Origin: Microbacterium horticulturae
GTDB lineage: Bacteria; Actinomycetota; Actinomycetes; Actinomycetales; Microbacteriaceae
DNA: 64,000 nucleotides
Assembly: GCF_029094505.1 (NCBI RefSeq)
Contig: NZ_CP119108.1
Location: 1,116,001 to 1,180,000 of the forward strand
Direction of reading: 5' to 3'
How positions within the stretch are numbered: the stretch's first letter is position 1; the number at the start of each line of letters is the position of its first letter. A program made the position numbers and the translations under genes. Shown one piece after another: positions 49,958-59,416 of the stretch. The notes under the pieces were generated by a model. It had not been told where the DNA came from. It worked only from the letters and a program-made list of their open reading frames with translations, and did no database searches.

Positions 49958-51133
49958 TCACTCGGCTATGACCTTCTTCTTCGGCTTCGTGACCCGCCGG
50001 AACCAGGCGGTGTCGCTGAGGCGGGCCAGCAGCGTGGCACCGATCACGGTGATGAACACGTAGACCGCCGCCAACGGGGCGAGCATCGGTGCGGTGGAGC
50101 CGGCGATGCCCGCGATGACGATCGAGAACTCGCCGCGCGGGGTGAGGCCGATGCCGGTACGCCAGCGGCCGGGGCGCCCGATGCCGGCACGGCGGGCGGC
50201 GAGATAGCCGGTGACGATCTTCGTGGACATCGTGACGGCCGCCAGAATCAGCCCCGGCACGATCATCTGCGGCAGCTCGGTGGCATCGGTGGCCAGCCCG
50301 AAGAAGATGAAGAACACCGCCGCGAACACGTCACGCAACGGTGTGAGCACCTCGCGCGCCGACTGTGCGACCCGGCCCGACAGCGCGATGCCCACGAGGA
50401 ACGCGCCGACCGCCGCCGACACGCTGACCTCTTCGGCCAGGCCCGCCACGAGCATGGTGAGCCCGAGCACGCCCAGCACGAGTGGTTCGGCGAGGTCGGG
50501 CGTGAAAAGCCGCGAGATCGTGGGTCCGTACCGCAACGCGACGAACAGGATCACCAGCACCACCGCGACGGCGATCGCCACCCGCACGGCGCCCTGCGCG
50601 AGGCTGACGCCGATGACCAGCGCCGACACCGTCGGCAGGAAGAAGGCCATCGCCAGGTCTTCGATCACCAGGATCGACAGGATGACGGGGGTCTCACGGT
50701 TGCTGATGCGGCCGAGATCGCGCAGCAGTTTCGCGGCGACGCCCGACGAGGTCACCCAGCAGATGCCGGCGACGGCGACGGCGGCAGCCGGGCCCCAGCC
50801 CAGGATCAGGGCGAACGCCGCGCCCGGCAGCGCGTTGAGCACCATGTCGAGCAGGCCCGCCATCTTCGAGCGGCGCAGTCCGTGCAGCAGCTCGTCGGCC
50901 GAGTACTCGAGGCCGAGCAGAGCCAGCAGCAGGATCACGCCGATCTCCGAGCCGATCTCGAAGAACGACTGGCTGGCATCCATCGGCAGGATGCCGCCGG
51001 TGCCGAAGGCGAGACCGGCGACGAGGTACAGCGGAATGGGAGAGAGGCCGAACCGGTTGGCGAGCCGACCGAGCAGGCTCATGCCCAGCAGCAGGGCGCC
51101 GACCTCGACGAGGACGATCGTGGTGTCGATCAC
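49958..51133 (-). CDS. khtU: Potassium/proton antiporter membrane subunit (CPA2, KhtU-like)
   Basis: A 391-residue CPA2-type antiporter with 12-13 membrane helices. It starts VLVEVGALLLGMSLLGRLANRFGLSPIPLYLVAGLAFG, written here for its position in helix 1-2. The central QSFFEIGSEIGVILLLALLGLE and the discontinuous helix CWVTSSGVAAKLLRDLG are family features, and the C-terminal helix is GLTPRGEFSIVIAGIA. It has no fused RCK domain. The regulatory subunit is the next gene upstream, so the pair resembles Bacillus KhtTU. The GTG at 51133 follows that gene's stop by 16 bases. Confidence 0.88.
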   Translation of the reverse strand: MIDTTIVLVEVGALLLGMSLLGRLANRFGLSPIPLYLVAGLAFGTGGILPMDASQSFFEIGSEIGVILLLALLGLEYSADELLHGLRRSKMAGLLDMVLNALPGAAFALILGWGPAAAVAVAGICWVTSSGVAAKLLRDLGRISNRETPVILSILVIEDLAMAFFLPTVSALVIGVSLAQGAVRVAIAVAVVLVILFVALRYGPTISRLFTPDLAEPLVLGVLGLTMLVAGLAEEVSVSAAVGAFLVGIALSGRVAQSAREVLTPLRDVFAAVFFIFFGLATDATELPQMIVPGLILAAVTMSTKIVTGYLAARRAGIGRPGRWRTGIGLTPRGEFSIVIAGIAGSTAPMLAPLAAVYVFITVIGATLLARLSDTAWFRRVTKPKKKVIAE

Positions 51134-51149
51134 TGGCGGCGCCCGGGGA

Positions 51150-51644
51150 TCATTCGGGTCCGTCTGCGAACAGGCGGGCTGCGGCATCCAATCCGGCACG
51201 CGTGCCGACGGTGACGATGACGTCCCCCTCGCGGAGGGTCTCTCCGGGAGTGGGAGAGGGGATGACATGCCGGTCGCGGATGATCGCGACGATCGACACG
51301 TGCGTGCGCGTGCGGGTCTTCGTGTCGCCGAGCGTGCGGTCGATGAACGGAGAGTCGGACGGCAGCGTGATCTTCTCGGTGTAGAGCCCGTCGGTCTCTT
51401 CGGTGAGCTTGGTGAGCCGACTCACGGCCAGCGAGGCGCTGAACAGGTCGGACAGCGCCTCGGCCTCCTCATCGGAGATGTGCAGCGACTCCACGCAGCT
51501 GTCGGGATCGTCGGCGTCGTACAGGCCGAGTTCGCGGTCGCCGTCGCGGTAGCGCACGACGGCCAGTCGCCGGCCGCTTTCGGTGACGAGGTCGTGCCGC
51601 ACCCCGATGCCGGGGAGGTCGACCTTCTCGATGTGAACAGTCAC
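51150..51644 (-). CDS. khtT: Antiporter regulatory subunit with TrkA-C domain (KhtT-like)
   Basis: A 164-residue soluble protein. The N-terminal part (about 1-70) begins VDLPGIGVRHDLVTESGRRLAVV, matching the KhtT N-terminal domain. The C-terminal RCK_C/TrkA_C domain (about 85-160) has SPFIDRTLGDTKTRTRTHVSIVAII and TLREGDVIVTVGTRAGL. It would gate the KhtU-like antiporter, perhaps through c-di-AMP or pH. The GTG lies six bases after TAGTCT, indicating a leaderless transcript. It is the first gene of the pair. Confidence 0.88.
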   Translation of the reverse strand: MTVHIEKVDLPGIGVRHDLVTESGRRLAVVRYRDGDRELGLYDADDPDSCVESLHISDEEAEALSDLFSASLAVSRLTKLTEETDGLYTEKITLPSDSPFIDRTLGDTKTRTRTHVSIVAIIRDRHVIPSPTPGETLREGDVIVTVGTRAGLDAAARLFADGPE

Positions 51645-51660
51645 CCCACGAGACTAGCGC

Positions 51661-53205
51661 TCAGATCCAGCTGGGGATCCAATTGTGCACGAGCCAGAAC
51701 GCGTACGGCACCTTCATCGCGATCCACACCGGGTACCAGAACGCAGACAGCGCCACGACGACGATGAGGAACACCCACACGGTGCGCTGACCGGCCAGTC
51801 TGCGGCGCAGATCGCGGGAGCGGTATCCCGCGATTTCGCGCAGCGCGAAGGTCAGCGCGAGCACGCTGAACGGCAGGATCGCGATCGTGTAGAACTGGAA
51901 GATCGTGCGCTCGGGGAACAGCAGCCACGGCAGGTAGGTGGCCGCGACACCGGTGAGCACAATGGCGTGGCGTGCGTCGCGGCGCAGCACGAACGCTATG
52001 AGCAGGAACACCGCCGCGGCCATGCCGCCCCACCAGATGAGGGGGTTCGGGATGGACGAGATCGCCTGCACGCAGTTGCTCTGCCACTGGCATCCCTCCT
52101 TCCCGTATGCATCCTGGTGCCAGTACATCGACGTGGGGCGGATGAGGAATGGCCACTGCCAGGCCGGACTCGCATAACTGTGCGGGGTGGTCAGCCCCAC
52201 ATGAAACTGGTAGATCGCCTCGTGGTAGTTCCAGAGCGCGACGAACGGATTGGGCGACGACTGCCGGTCGTAGCCGTTCGCCGTGACCAGCCACCCGGTC
52301 CAGGATGCGAGGTAGACGACGAATGCGACGGGGACGAGGAGGACGAAGGATGCCACACCCTGCCGGACCGCATCCTGCGGCCAGAACCGCACTCCGGCAC
52401 GGCGGCGGGCCAGGGCGTCGCTGACCACGGCGTAGATGCCGATCGCGGCGAGCACGTACAGCCCCGACCACTTCACGGCCGTCGCCGCGCCGGCGGCGGC
52501 GCCGGCGGCGAACAGCCAAGGGCGGCCCCACAGCAACGGGCCCCATTCGGGCGCCGGATCGGCCTGTGTCAGACGTACGGCCAGCCTCGCCAGGTGCTTC
52601 TCGCGGTCGATCACGAGGAAGAGCACGGCCAGAACGCTGAAGAAGGTGAGGAAGATGTCCAGCAGCGACACCCGGCTGAGCACGATGCCCAGCCCGTCGA
52701 TCGCCATGAGCAGGCCCGCCACTGTCGCGAACGTCGTCGAGCCGGTGAGGCGCTTGCCCAGCAGGTAGACCAGCAGCACCGTCGCGGTACCGAACAGCGC
52801 CGCGCCGAAGCGCCAGCCGAACGACGAATCGGGGCCGAACAGCCACATGAACAGACCGATGATCCACTTGCCCAGCGGCGGATGGACCACGAAGCTGCCC
52901 GCCGCCGAGAAGATGTCGGTGTGTCCGGCGATGAACTTCGCGTCGGCGTCGTCGGGCCAGCTCGCCGGGTAGCCGAGCATCCACTGGCTCCAGGCATCCT
53001 TGACGTAGTACGTCTCGTCGAACACGAGCGCATGCGGGTGGCCGAGGTTCCAGAAGCGCAGCACCGCGGCCAGCAGGGTCACGGCGACAGGCGCGAGCAC
53101 GTCGATGCGGCGGCGCAGGAGGGGCGAGGTGCGCACGCGGCCGCGCCAGCGGTCCAGACGCGAAGGGGCCACCGCCGGGATCAGGGGGTCGACCGTCGCA
53201 GTCAC
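51661..53205 (-). CDS. Polyprenyl-phosphate-mannose-protein mannosyltransferase (PMT, GT39)
   Basis: A 514-residue multipass enzyme that O-mannosylates exported proteins. The first extracellular loop has the catalytic DET in LVFDETYYVKDAWSQ near residue 80. Other features are HPPLGKWIIGLFMWLFG, LLMAIDGLGIVLSRVSLLD, and the late PTSMYWHQD loop. About eleven helices are visible. The GTG lies six bases after TAGGCT, whose hexamer overlaps the divergent rsmI -10. It follows the khtT stop on the same strand by 16 bases. Confidence 0.92.
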   Translation of the reverse strand: MTATVDPLIPAVAPSRLDRWRGRVRTSPLLRRRIDVLAPVAVTLLAAVLRFWNLGHPHALVFDETYYVKDAWSQWMLGYPASWPDDADAKFIAGHTDIFSAAGSFVVHPPLGKWIIGLFMWLFGPDSSFGWRFGAALFGTATVLLVYLLGKRLTGSTTFATVAGLLMAIDGLGIVLSRVSLLDIFLTFFSVLAVLFLVIDREKHLARLAVRLTQADPAPEWGPLLWGRPWLFAAGAAAGAATAVKWSGLYVLAAIGIYAVVSDALARRRAGVRFWPQDAVRQGVASFVLLVPVAFVVYLASWTGWLVTANGYDRQSSPNPFVALWNYHEAIYQFHVGLTTPHSYASPAWQWPFLIRPTSMYWHQDAYGKEGCQWQSNCVQAISSIPNPLIWWGGMAAAVFLLIAFVLRRDARHAIVLTGVAATYLPWLLFPERTIFQFYTIAILPFSVLALTFALREIAGYRSRDLRRRLAGQRTVWVFLIVVVALSAFWYPVWIAMKVPYAFWLVHNWIPSWI

Positions 53206-53208
53206 CGT

Positions 53209-53224
53209 CCCAGCCTATGCTGGG
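53209..53224. promoter_or_regulatory. Overlapping divergent -10 elements within a palindrome
   Basis: CCCAGC-CTAT-GCTGGG holds TATGCT (plus, 53216-53221, six bases before the rsmI GTG) and, on the minus strand, TAGGCT (53212-53217, six bases before the PMT GTG). The 22-base gap leaves no room for separate promoters. Confidence 0.5.
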
Positions 53225-53227
53225 GCC

Positions 53228-54049
53228 GTGATCATCCTCGCGGCCACGCCCATCGGAAACCTGGGGGATGCCTCTCGACGGCTGGTGGAGGCGCTGGATG
53301 CCGCGACCGTCGTCGCCGCCGAAGACACCCGCACCGCCCAGCGGCTGCTGGCGGCGCTCGGCATCGAGAACCGGCCGCGTCTTCTCGCGCTGCACGACCA
53401 CAACGAGAAGGATCGGGCCGCCGAGATCGTCGCGATGGCACGCGACGACGACGTGCTGCTGCTCAGCGACGCCGGCATGCCCACAGTGAGCGATCCCGGC
53501 TACGGCGTGGTCGCCGAGGCGGCCGCGCAGGGTGTGGTCGTGACCGCCATCCCCGGCCCGAGCGCCGTCATCACCGCGCTGGCGGTGGCCGGCCTGCCCA
53601 CCGACCGGTTCACGTTCGAGGGATTCGTGGCCCGCAAACCCGCCGAGCGCGAGCGATCGCTGCGGGCCCTGTGGACCGAGCCGCGGACCATGGTCTTCTT
53701 CGAGGCGCCGTCGCGCATTGCGCAGACACTGCACGACATGGCCGACGCCTTCGGCGTCGACCGGCCCGCGGCCGTGTGCCGCGAGCTCACCAAACTGCAC
53801 GAGGAGGTCGTGCGCGCTCCGCTCGGTGAGCTCGCGGTTTGGGCCGACGAGGGCGTGCGCGGCGAGATCGTCGTCGTGGTCGGCGGTGCCGCTCCGCAGC
53901 GCATCGCGCTCGCCGACGCCGTCACCGAGGTGCTGGAGTTGACCCGCACCGGGGTGCGGATGAAGGATGCCGCGGCCGAGGTCGCCGAGGCGACCGGTCA
54001 CTCCCGGCGCGAGCTGTACCAGGCCGCGCTCGCCGTGAAGAACGGCTGA
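53228..54049 (+). CDS. rsmI: 16S rRNA (cytidine1402-2'-O)-methyltransferase RsmI
   Basis: A 273-residue SAM-dependent enzyme of the tetrapyrrole methylase fold. It begins IILAATPIGNLGDASRR, the RsmI signature, then EDTRTAQRLL, LLSDAGMPTVSDPG and IPGPSAVITALAVAGLPTD. The FFEAPSRIAQTL and RELTKLHEEV segments complete the family pattern. It methylates the ribose of C1402 in the decoding centre. The GTG is preceded by TATGCT at six bases. Confidence 0.94.
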   Translation: MIILAATPIGNLGDASRRLVEALDAATVVAAEDTRTAQRLLAALGIENRPRLLALHDHNEKDRAAEIVAMARDDDVLLLSDAGMPTVSDPGYGVVAEAAAQGVVVTAIPGPSAVITALAVAGLPTDRFTFEGFVARKPAERERSLRALWTEPRTMVFFEAPSRIAQTLHDMADAFGVDRPAAVCRELTKLHEEVVRAPLGELAVWADEGVRGEIVVVVGGAAPQRIALADAVTEVLELTRTGVRMKDAAAEVAEATGHSRRELYQAALAVKNG

Positions 54050-54201
54050 CGCGCGCGGCGACGCACGCGAACCTGAACCGCGCTGTGCGCGGATGCACAC
54101 GCGGGTGTGCGTCGTTCGCGCTTAAACATGACGCCCAATTCAGGTACTGTCGGCGCGATGCACCGTCGCATCAGCGTCAGAAACAAGGAGGTATCTGCGC
54201 A

Positions 54202-55587
54202 ATGGCATCATCAGCCCCCGCACCCGCCGCGACCTCGCGGCTGGGCAAGGTCGTCGTCGCGGCGATGGCCGGCACCGTCGTCGAGTGGTACGAGTTCTTC
54301 CTCTACGCCACCGCCGCGACCCTGGTGTTCAACAAGATCATGTTCCCGCCGTCCGATGACCCGTACGCGGGCATCATCGCCGCGTTCGTGACGTACGCCG
54401 TCGGTTTCATCGCCCGCCCGCTCGGCGGAATAGTGTTCGGCCACTTCGGCGACAAGTACGGTCGCAAGAAGCTGCTGCAGTTCGCGATCATCCTCGTCGG
54501 CGTCACCACGTTCCTCATGGGCTGCCTGCCGACCTATCAGACGGTCGGCTACCTGGCACCCACGCTGCTGGTGCTGCTGCGGTTCGGTCAGGGCTTCGCC
54601 GTCGGCGGCGAGTGGGGCGGCGGCGTGCTGCTGGTCGCCGAGCACTCGCCCGACAAGACCCGCGGCTTCTGGGCGTCGTGGCCGCAGGCCGCCGTCCCGA
54701 TCGGCAACCTCATCGCCACGATCGTCCTGCTCGTGCTGTCGGGCACGCTGACCGACGACGCGTTCCTCAGCTGGGGGTGGCGCGTGGGCTTCTGGCTCTC
54801 GGTCATCATCGTCGCGATCGGCTACTACATCCGCAGCCGGATCACCGACGCCCCGATCTTCATCGAGGCACGGGAACGCGATGAGAAGTCGGCACAGCAG
54901 CGCTACGGCGTCGTCGAGGTCATCAAGCGCTACCCGCGCGGTGTCATCACGGCGATGGGCCTGCGCTTCGCCGAGAACATCATGTACTACCTCGTCGTGA
55001 CGTTCTCCATCACCTATCTGGCGGTCGCCCTGAAGATGGAGACCGCCGAGATCCTCGGGCTTGTGGCCATCGGCCACGTCGTGCACATGATCGTGATCCC
55101 GCTCGTGGGCGGCCTCACCGACCGGATCGGACGCAAGCCCGTCTACGCGATCGGCGCGGTGGGCGCGGCGGTGTGGGGGTTCGTCGCATTCCCGATGTTC
55201 AACACGCAGAACCCGGTCGTGATCGTCCTGGCCATCGTGCTGGGCCTGGTCATCCACTCGTTCATGTACGCACCGCAGCCGGCGATCATGTCGGAGATGT
55301 TCCCGACCCGGATGCGCTACTCAGGCGTCTCGGTCGGCTACCAGGTCACCTCCATCGTGGCGGGCTCGATCGCGCCGATCATCGCGACGTCACTGCTGTC
55401 GCACTTCGGCTCGTACATCCCCATCGCGGTGTATCTGGCGATCGCGGCGGCGATCACGCTGATCGCCGTGGTGTCGCTGCGCGAGACGCGGGGTGCGTCG
55501 CTGCACGAGATCGACCGCATCGACCGCGAGCGGCTGCGCGCCGAGAGCGGAGCGGTGCCCGTGGTGGAGGCAGACCCCGGTCGTTGA
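54202..55587 (+). CDS. MHS-family MFS transporter (metabolite:H+ symporter)
   Basis: A 461-residue permease with 12 helices. The start reads VVVAAMAGTVVEWYEFFLYATAATLVF, containing the G-x-x-x-E-W-Y-D/E-F motif of the metabolite:H+ symporter family (shikimate, citrate, alpha-ketoglutarate, proline). GHFGDKYGRKKLLQ is motif A and RFGQGFAVGGEWGGGVLL the helix-4 motif. The ATG has AAGGAGG ten bases upstream. The substrate is not defined; it lies beside the fucose locus but converges on it. Its stop codon is within a palindromic repeat. Confidence 0.88.
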   Translation: MASSAPAPAATSRLGKVVVAAMAGTVVEWYEFFLYATAATLVFNKIMFPPSDDPYAGIIAAFVTYAVGFIARPLGGIVFGHFGDKYGRKKLLQFAIILVGVTTFLMGCLPTYQTVGYLAPTLLVLLRFGQGFAVGGEWGGGVLLVAEHSPDKTRGFWASWPQAAVPIGNLIATIVLLVLSGTLTDDAFLSWGWRVGFWLSVIIVAIGYYIRSRITDAPIFIEARERDEKSAQQRYGVVEVIKRYPRGVITAMGLRFAENIMYYLVVTFSITYLAVALKMETAEILGLVAIGHVVHMIVIPLVGGLTDRIGRKPVYAIGAVGAAVWGFVAFPMFNTQNPVVIVLAIVLGLVIHSFMYAPQPAIMSEMFPTRMRYSGVSVGYQVTSIVAGSIAPIIATSLLSHFGSYIPIAVYLAIAAAITLIAVVSLRETRGASLHEIDRIDRERLRAESGAVPVVEADPGR

Positions 55588-55658
55588 GCGAGGAGCGAAG
55601 CGACGAGTTGAAGCGACGCAGGCCAGGTCGTTTCGACTCGCTTCGCTCGCTCAACGAT
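55578..55658. repeat. Palindromic repeat between two convergent genes
   Basis: The left arm (55578-55617, CGGTCGTTGAGCGAGGAGCG) and right arm (55628-55658, ending CGCTTCGCTCGCTCAACGA) are inverted copies. The left TGA ends the MHS transporter gene. The complementary TGA of the right arm ends the SDR gene. The element may act as a two-way terminator. Confidence 0.85.
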
Positions 55659-56409
55659 CGGCCGGACGCAACCGCAGCTCTTGCATGCCCCCGTCGACGG
55701 CCAGGCCGATGCCGGTCGTCGACCGGGCGTGCGGCCCGACGAGGTAGGCCACCGCGTCGGCGACCTCTTCGGGTGCGACCAGGCGACCGTGCGGCTGCCG
55801 TGCTTCCAGCGCCGCCCGTTCGGCCGCCGGGTCGTCGGCGGCACCGAGAAGGCGCCCGATCCACGGGGTGTCGGCGGTACCGGGGTTGACCGCGTTGACG
55901 CGGATGCCCTCGCCGAGGTGGTCGGCGGCCATCGCCTTGGTCATCGACAGCACGGCGCCCTTGGTCGCGCTGTACAGCACACGCTGCGGCAGCCCCGCGG
56001 TCGCGGCGATCGACGAGGTGTTGCACACGGCCGCCGCGCTCGAGCGGCGCAGGTGGGGGAGGGCCGCCCGCATGACGCGAGCCATGCCGACCACGTTGAT
56101 GTCCCACACGCGGTGCCACTCCTCGTCGCTGTTGACCGTGACGTCGCCCTGGGCACCGATGCCGGCGTTGTTGACGACGATGTCGATGCCGCCCAGCTCC
56201 GCAGCCACGCGCTCGACTCCGGCGATCACCGATGCGTCGTCGGTGACGTCCACGGCGACGGCGAGATCGACGTCGGTGGCGGCATCCGGGTTCACGTCGA
56301 ACGCCACGACGCGGGCGCCGTCACGGCGCAAGCGCGACGCGATGGCCGCACCCAGGCCCGAAGCGCCGCCGGTGACCACGGCGACCAGTCCGTCCAAAGG
56401 CCCCGCCAT
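55651..56409 (-). CDS. SDR dehydrogenase, probable 2-keto-3-deoxy-L-fuconate 4-dehydrogenase
   Basis: A 252-residue classical short-chain dehydrogenase. The cofactor motif TGGASGLGAA (residues 14-23) is followed by Asp in VVAFDVNPD, favouring NAD+. NNAGI, Ser in NTSSIAATAG, and YSATKGA (Tyr-x-x-x-Lys) form the catalytic set. Context points to oxidation of 2-keto-3-deoxy-L-fuconate to the 2,4-diketo acid. It starts one base after the FAH gene's stop, so they form one unit. Its stop lies in a palindromic repeat. Confidence 0.86.
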   Translation of the reverse strand: MAGPLDGLVAVVTGGASGLGAAIASRLRRDGARVVAFDVNPDAATDVDLAVAVDVTDDASVIAGVERVAAELGGIDIVVNNAGIGAQGDVTVNSDEEWHRVWDINVVGMARVMRAALPHLRRSSAAAVCNTSSIAATAGLPQRVLYSATKGAVLSMTKAMAADHLGEGIRVNAVNPGTADTPWIGRLLGAADDPAAERAALEARQPHGRLVAPEEVADAVAYLVGPHARSTTGIGLAVDGGMQELRLRPADR

Positions 56410-56410
56410 C

Positions 56411-57274
56411 TCAGTCCTCCTCCCCGCGCACGGCGATGTACTGCTGGCGTTGACGACCCAGCCCCTCGATCTCCAGTTCGACGACATCGCCGGCCCACAG
56501 GTAGGGGAAGCGGCCCGACAGCGCCACGCCCTCGGGCGTGCCGGTGAGGATGACATCGCCGGGCTCGAGCGTGAGGTACTGGCTGAGCTCCCACACGATG
56601 TGATCGATCGAGAAGATGAGGTCGGACGTGCGCGAGTCCTGGCGCGGCTCGCCGTTGACCCACGAGCGCAGGCGCAGGTCTGCGGCATCCACTTCATCCG
56701 GGGTGACCAGCCACGGTCCCAGCGGCAGGAACCCGGGTGCCGACTTACCCTTCGACCACTGTCCGCCTGAGACCGCCATCTGCCAGTCGCGTTCGGAGAG
56801 ATCGTTGCCCAGCGCGTAGCCGGCGATATGTGCGGCGGCGTCTTCGGGCGCGTGCAGGCGCTGCGCGCGGCGACCGACGACGATGGCCAGTTCGACCTCC
56901 CAGTCGGTCTTCGTGCTGCCGAGCGGGATCTCGACGTCGTCGTCGGGGCCGACCACGGTGTTGGGTGACTTCATGAACATCACCATGTGCTTCGGGGGCT
57001 CGCTGCCGCTCTCGGCCGCGTGCGCGGCGTAGTTCATGCCGATGCAGTAGACCGCCGACGGGCGTGCCACCGGCGGGCCGACGCGGAGTGCGCCGGCATC
57101 GGGCAGAACGGGAAGGGAGCCGGATGCCGCGGCCTCGCGCGCCCGCTCGACACCCCCGTTCTCGAAGAAGGCGCCGTCGAGATCGGCGGTCACAGATGAG
57201 AGATCGAGGAATCGGTCGCCGTCGACGACGACGGGCAGCTCGCGGCCGCGAGGGCCGAGTCGGGCGAAACGCAT
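56411..57274 (-). CDS. FAH-family hydrolase, probable 2,4-diketo-3-deoxy-L-fuconate hydrolase
   Basis: A 287-residue fumarylacetoacetase-family protein. The C-terminal FAH domain begins near residue 75 with AVYCIGMNYAAHAAES. Metal ligands are the Glu pair of TDWEVELAIVVGR and Asp in GYALGNDLSERDWQ. Other motifs are KSAPGFLPLGPWLVT and TGTPEGVALS. In the non-phosphorylative fucose route a family member splits 2,4-diketo-3-deoxy-L-fuconate into pyruvate and L-lactate. The ATG at 57274 has AAGG six bases upstream; ATG 57280 is too close to it. Confidence 0.87.
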   Translation of the reverse strand: MRFARLGPRGRELPVVVDGDRFLDLSSVTADLDGAFFENGGVERAREAAASGSLPVLPDAGALRVGPPVARPSAVYCIGMNYAAHAAESGSEPPKHMVMFMKSPNTVVGPDDDVEIPLGSTKTDWEVELAIVVGRRAQRLHAPEDAAAHIAGYALGNDLSERDWQMAVSGGQWSKGKSAPGFLPLGPWLVTPDEVDAADLRLRSWVNGEPRQDSRTSDLIFSIDHIVWELSQYLTLEPGDVILTGTPEGVALSGRFPYLWAGDVVELEIEGLGRQRQQYIAVRGEED

Positions 57275-57351
57275 GAGCATCCTTCGTCAGGTCAGAACTC
57301 TGAAGCCGCAGAAGCGGCTCCGGGGGACGATTCTTGCATATCCACGGTATC

Positions 57352-57380
57352 TTGACGAATAGACATCCGACCTTTATTCT
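57352..57380 (+). promoter_or_regulatory. fucD promoter with candidate GntR operator
   Basis: -35 TTGACG (57352-57357) and -10 TATTCT (57375-57380) have a 17-base spacer. AGACATCCGA (57361-57370) lies between them and recurs in the regulator's own promoter (61504-61513, minus strand), with similar flanks (AAT before, TTT after). A repressor here would block RNA polymerase. Confidence 0.6.
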
Positions 57381-57407
57381 CGGATTTCACCTGCTCGAAG
57401 GGAAGAC

Positions 57408-58697
57408 ATGGCCGCCATCACCGCCGTCGACACGTTCGACATCCGGTTCCCCACGTCGCTGAGCCTCGACGGCTCCGACGCCATGAACCCGGACCCGGAC
57501 TACTCCGCGGCCTACCTCATCGTGCGCACAGACGCCGCTGACGGTCTGGAAGGACACGGCTTCGTCTTCACGATCGGCCGCGGCAACGACGTGCAGACGG
57601 CTGCACTCGAGGCGCTGAAGCCCTACCTGCTCGGGCAGGATGTCGACGCGCTCCTGGCCGACATGGGCGCCGCATCGCGGCGCTTGGTCGGCGATTCGCA
57701 GCTGCGCTGGCTGGGCCCCGAGAAGGGCGTCATGCACATGGCCATCGGCGCCGTGGTCGACGCGCTGTGGGACCTGCGCGCCAAGCGTGCCGGTCAGCCG
57801 CTGTGGCTGCATCTGGCGAGCCTGTCGCCGGAGGAGATCGTCTCGCTCGTCGACTTCCGCTACCTCACCGATGCGCTCACGCCCGACGAGGCGCTGCAGA
57901 TCCTGCGCGACGCCGAGCCCGGGCGTGCGGAGCGCATCGCCCAATTGCGCGAGGAGGGCTACCCGGCCTACACGACCTCGCCGGGCTGGCTCGGCTATTC
58001 CGACGAGAAGCTCGCGCGCCTGTGCCGGGAGGCGGTGGCCGACGGCTTCGCGCAGATCAAGCTCAAGGTCGGCGCCGACCTCGACGACGATCTGCGCCGC
58101 ATGCGCATCGCCCGCCAGTGCGTGGGCGAGCACTTCCCGATCGCGATCGACGCGAACCAGCGCTGGGATGTTCCGGATGCCGTGGCCTGGGTCACCGCAC
58201 TCGCCGAGTTCGACCCGGCCTGGATCGAAGAGCCCACGAGCCCCGACGACGTGCTCGGGCACGCGGCGATCGCCCGCGGCGTCGCGCCGGTGCGCGTCGC
58301 GACCGGCGAGCACGCGCAGAACCGGGTCATCTTCAAACAGCTGCTGCAGGCGCACGCGATCGATGTCATGCAGATCGACGCGGCGCGGGTCGGCGGCGTG
58401 AACGAGAACATCGCGCACCTGCTGCTGGCCACCCGGTTCGGCGTGCCGGTGTGCCCGCACGCGGGCGGCGTCGGACTGTGCGAGAGGGTGCAGCACCTGT
58501 CGATGTTCGACTTCGTGGCGGTCTCGGGCACGATGGAAGGGCGCATGATCGAATACGTCGACCACCTGCACGAGCACTTCGTGACGCCGACCATCATCGA
58601 GCGCGGCCGCTACCGGGTGCCCGAGGCGCCCGGGACGGGTGCCGAGATGCACGCGGACTCGATCGCTCCCTTCGTCTGGCGCGGGGTGACGGCGTGA
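57408..58697 (+). CDS. fucD: L-fuconate dehydratase
   Basis: A 429-residue enolase-superfamily enzyme. The N-terminal capping domain has [22 protein letters not shown] in its first 40 residues, which is characteristic of L-fuconate dehydratase. The catalytic barrel has QIKLKVGAD (Lys-x-Lys), metal ligands Asp in IDANQRWD, Glu in [10 protein letters not shown] and Glu in TGEHAQNR, then [10 protein letters not shown] with the catalytic His. It converts L-fuconate to 2-keto-3-deoxy-L-fuconate. It is the first gene of a two-gene unit with the aldo/keto reductase, whose GTG overlaps its stop. Confidence 0.93.
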   Translation: MAAITAVDTFDIRFPTSLSLDGSDAMNPDPDYSAAYLIVRTDAADGLEGHGFVFTIGRGNDVQTAALEALKPYLLGQDVDALLADMGAASRRLVGDSQLRWLGPEKGVMHMAIGAVVDALWDLRAKRAGQPLWLHLASLSPEEIVSLVDFRYLTDALTPDEALQILRDAEPGRAERIAQLREEGYPAYTTSPGWLGYSDEKLARLCREAVADGFAQIKLKVGADLDDDLRRMRIARQCVGEHFPIAIDANQRWDVPDAVAWVTALAEFDPAWIEEPTSPDDVLGHAAIARGVAPVRVATGEHAQNRVIFKQLLQAHAIDVMQIDAARVGGVNENIAHLLLATRFGVPVCPHAGGVGLCERVQHLSMFDFVAVSGTMEGRMIEYVDHLHEHFVTPTIIERGRYRVPEAPGTGAEMHADSIAPFVWRGVTA

Positions 58698-59416
58698 CTC
58701 CGGGCGACACCGGCCTGAACCCGCTGGGGTTCGGTGCGGCATCCCTGGGCAATCTGCACCGCGTCGTCTCGGACGAGCAGGCGGCGGAGGCGGTGGATGC
58801 CGCATGGCACGGCGGCATCCGGTACTACGACACCGCCCCGCACTACGGGCTCGGGCTCAGCGAGCGGCGTCTGGGTGCCTACCTGCGTACCAAGCCGCGT
58901 GACGAGTTCGTGCTGTCGACGAAGGTCGGGCGCCTCCTGGTGCCCAACCTCGCCTTCGCCGGCGGCCGCGACCTCGCCCACGACTTCGACGTTCCCGACG
59001 ACCTCGTGCGCCGGTTCGACCCGTCGCTGGCGGGCATTCGGCGCAGCGTGGAGGAGTCGCTGACCCGGTTGGGTCTGGATCGCATCGACATCGCCTATCT
59101 GCACGATCCCGACGCGTACGACCTCGAGCGGGGGCTGGGCGAGGGGCTGCCGGCGCTGGAGCAGCTGCGGTCCGAGGGCCTCATCCGCGAGATCGGCGTG
59201 GGCGTGAACGACGCCGACGTCGCCGCCCGCGCCGTGCGCGAGGCCGACCTCGACATCGTCATGGTGGCGGGACGCGCAAGTCTGCTGCGGCCGCACGGGT
59301 TCGACGCACTGATCCCGGCGGCGTGGGCGGAACGGGTGCAGCGGGCGACCGGCGCGACCGGCGCCGAGTGGACGGCGATCGCCCACGGCACGGCATCCAC
59401 GTTCTACGGCGTCTGA
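58694..59416 (+). CDS. L-fucose dehydrogenase-like aldo/keto reductase with a foreign C-terminal end
   Basis: A 240-residue ORF. Residues 1-209 are an aldo/keto reductase with Asp and Tyr in [12 protein letters not shown], Lys in LSTKVGR and His in AYLHDPD. Families that oxidise L-fucose to the lactone are about 310-320 long. The last 31 residues, [10 protein letters not shown]...TASTFYGV, instead resemble the end of amidohydrolase-2 lactonases. The NADP phosphate-binding end is missing here and appears in the convergent ORF. I infer an inversion of 59320-59728. Catalytic residues remain but cofactor binding is probably lost in this configuration. The GTG overlaps the fucD stop. Confidence 0.8.
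   Translation: MTPGDTGLNPLGFGAASLGNLHRVVSDEQAAEAVDAAWHGGIRYYDTAPHYGLGLSERRLGAYLRTKPRDEFVLSTKVGRLLVPNLAFAGGRDLAHDFDVPDDLVRRFDPSLAGIRRSVEESLTRLGLDRIDIAYLHDPDAYDLERGLGEGLPALEQLRSEGLIREIGVGVNDADVAARAVREADLDIVMVAGRASLLRPHGFDALIPAAWAERVQRATGATGAEWTAIAHGTASTFYGV

Noticed and set aside
57767..59416. A single 549-residue protein ending as the aldo/keto reductase
   Set aside because: Its first part is an out-of-frame shadow of fucD. The GTG at 58694 overlapping the fucD stop begins the recognisable AKR sequence.
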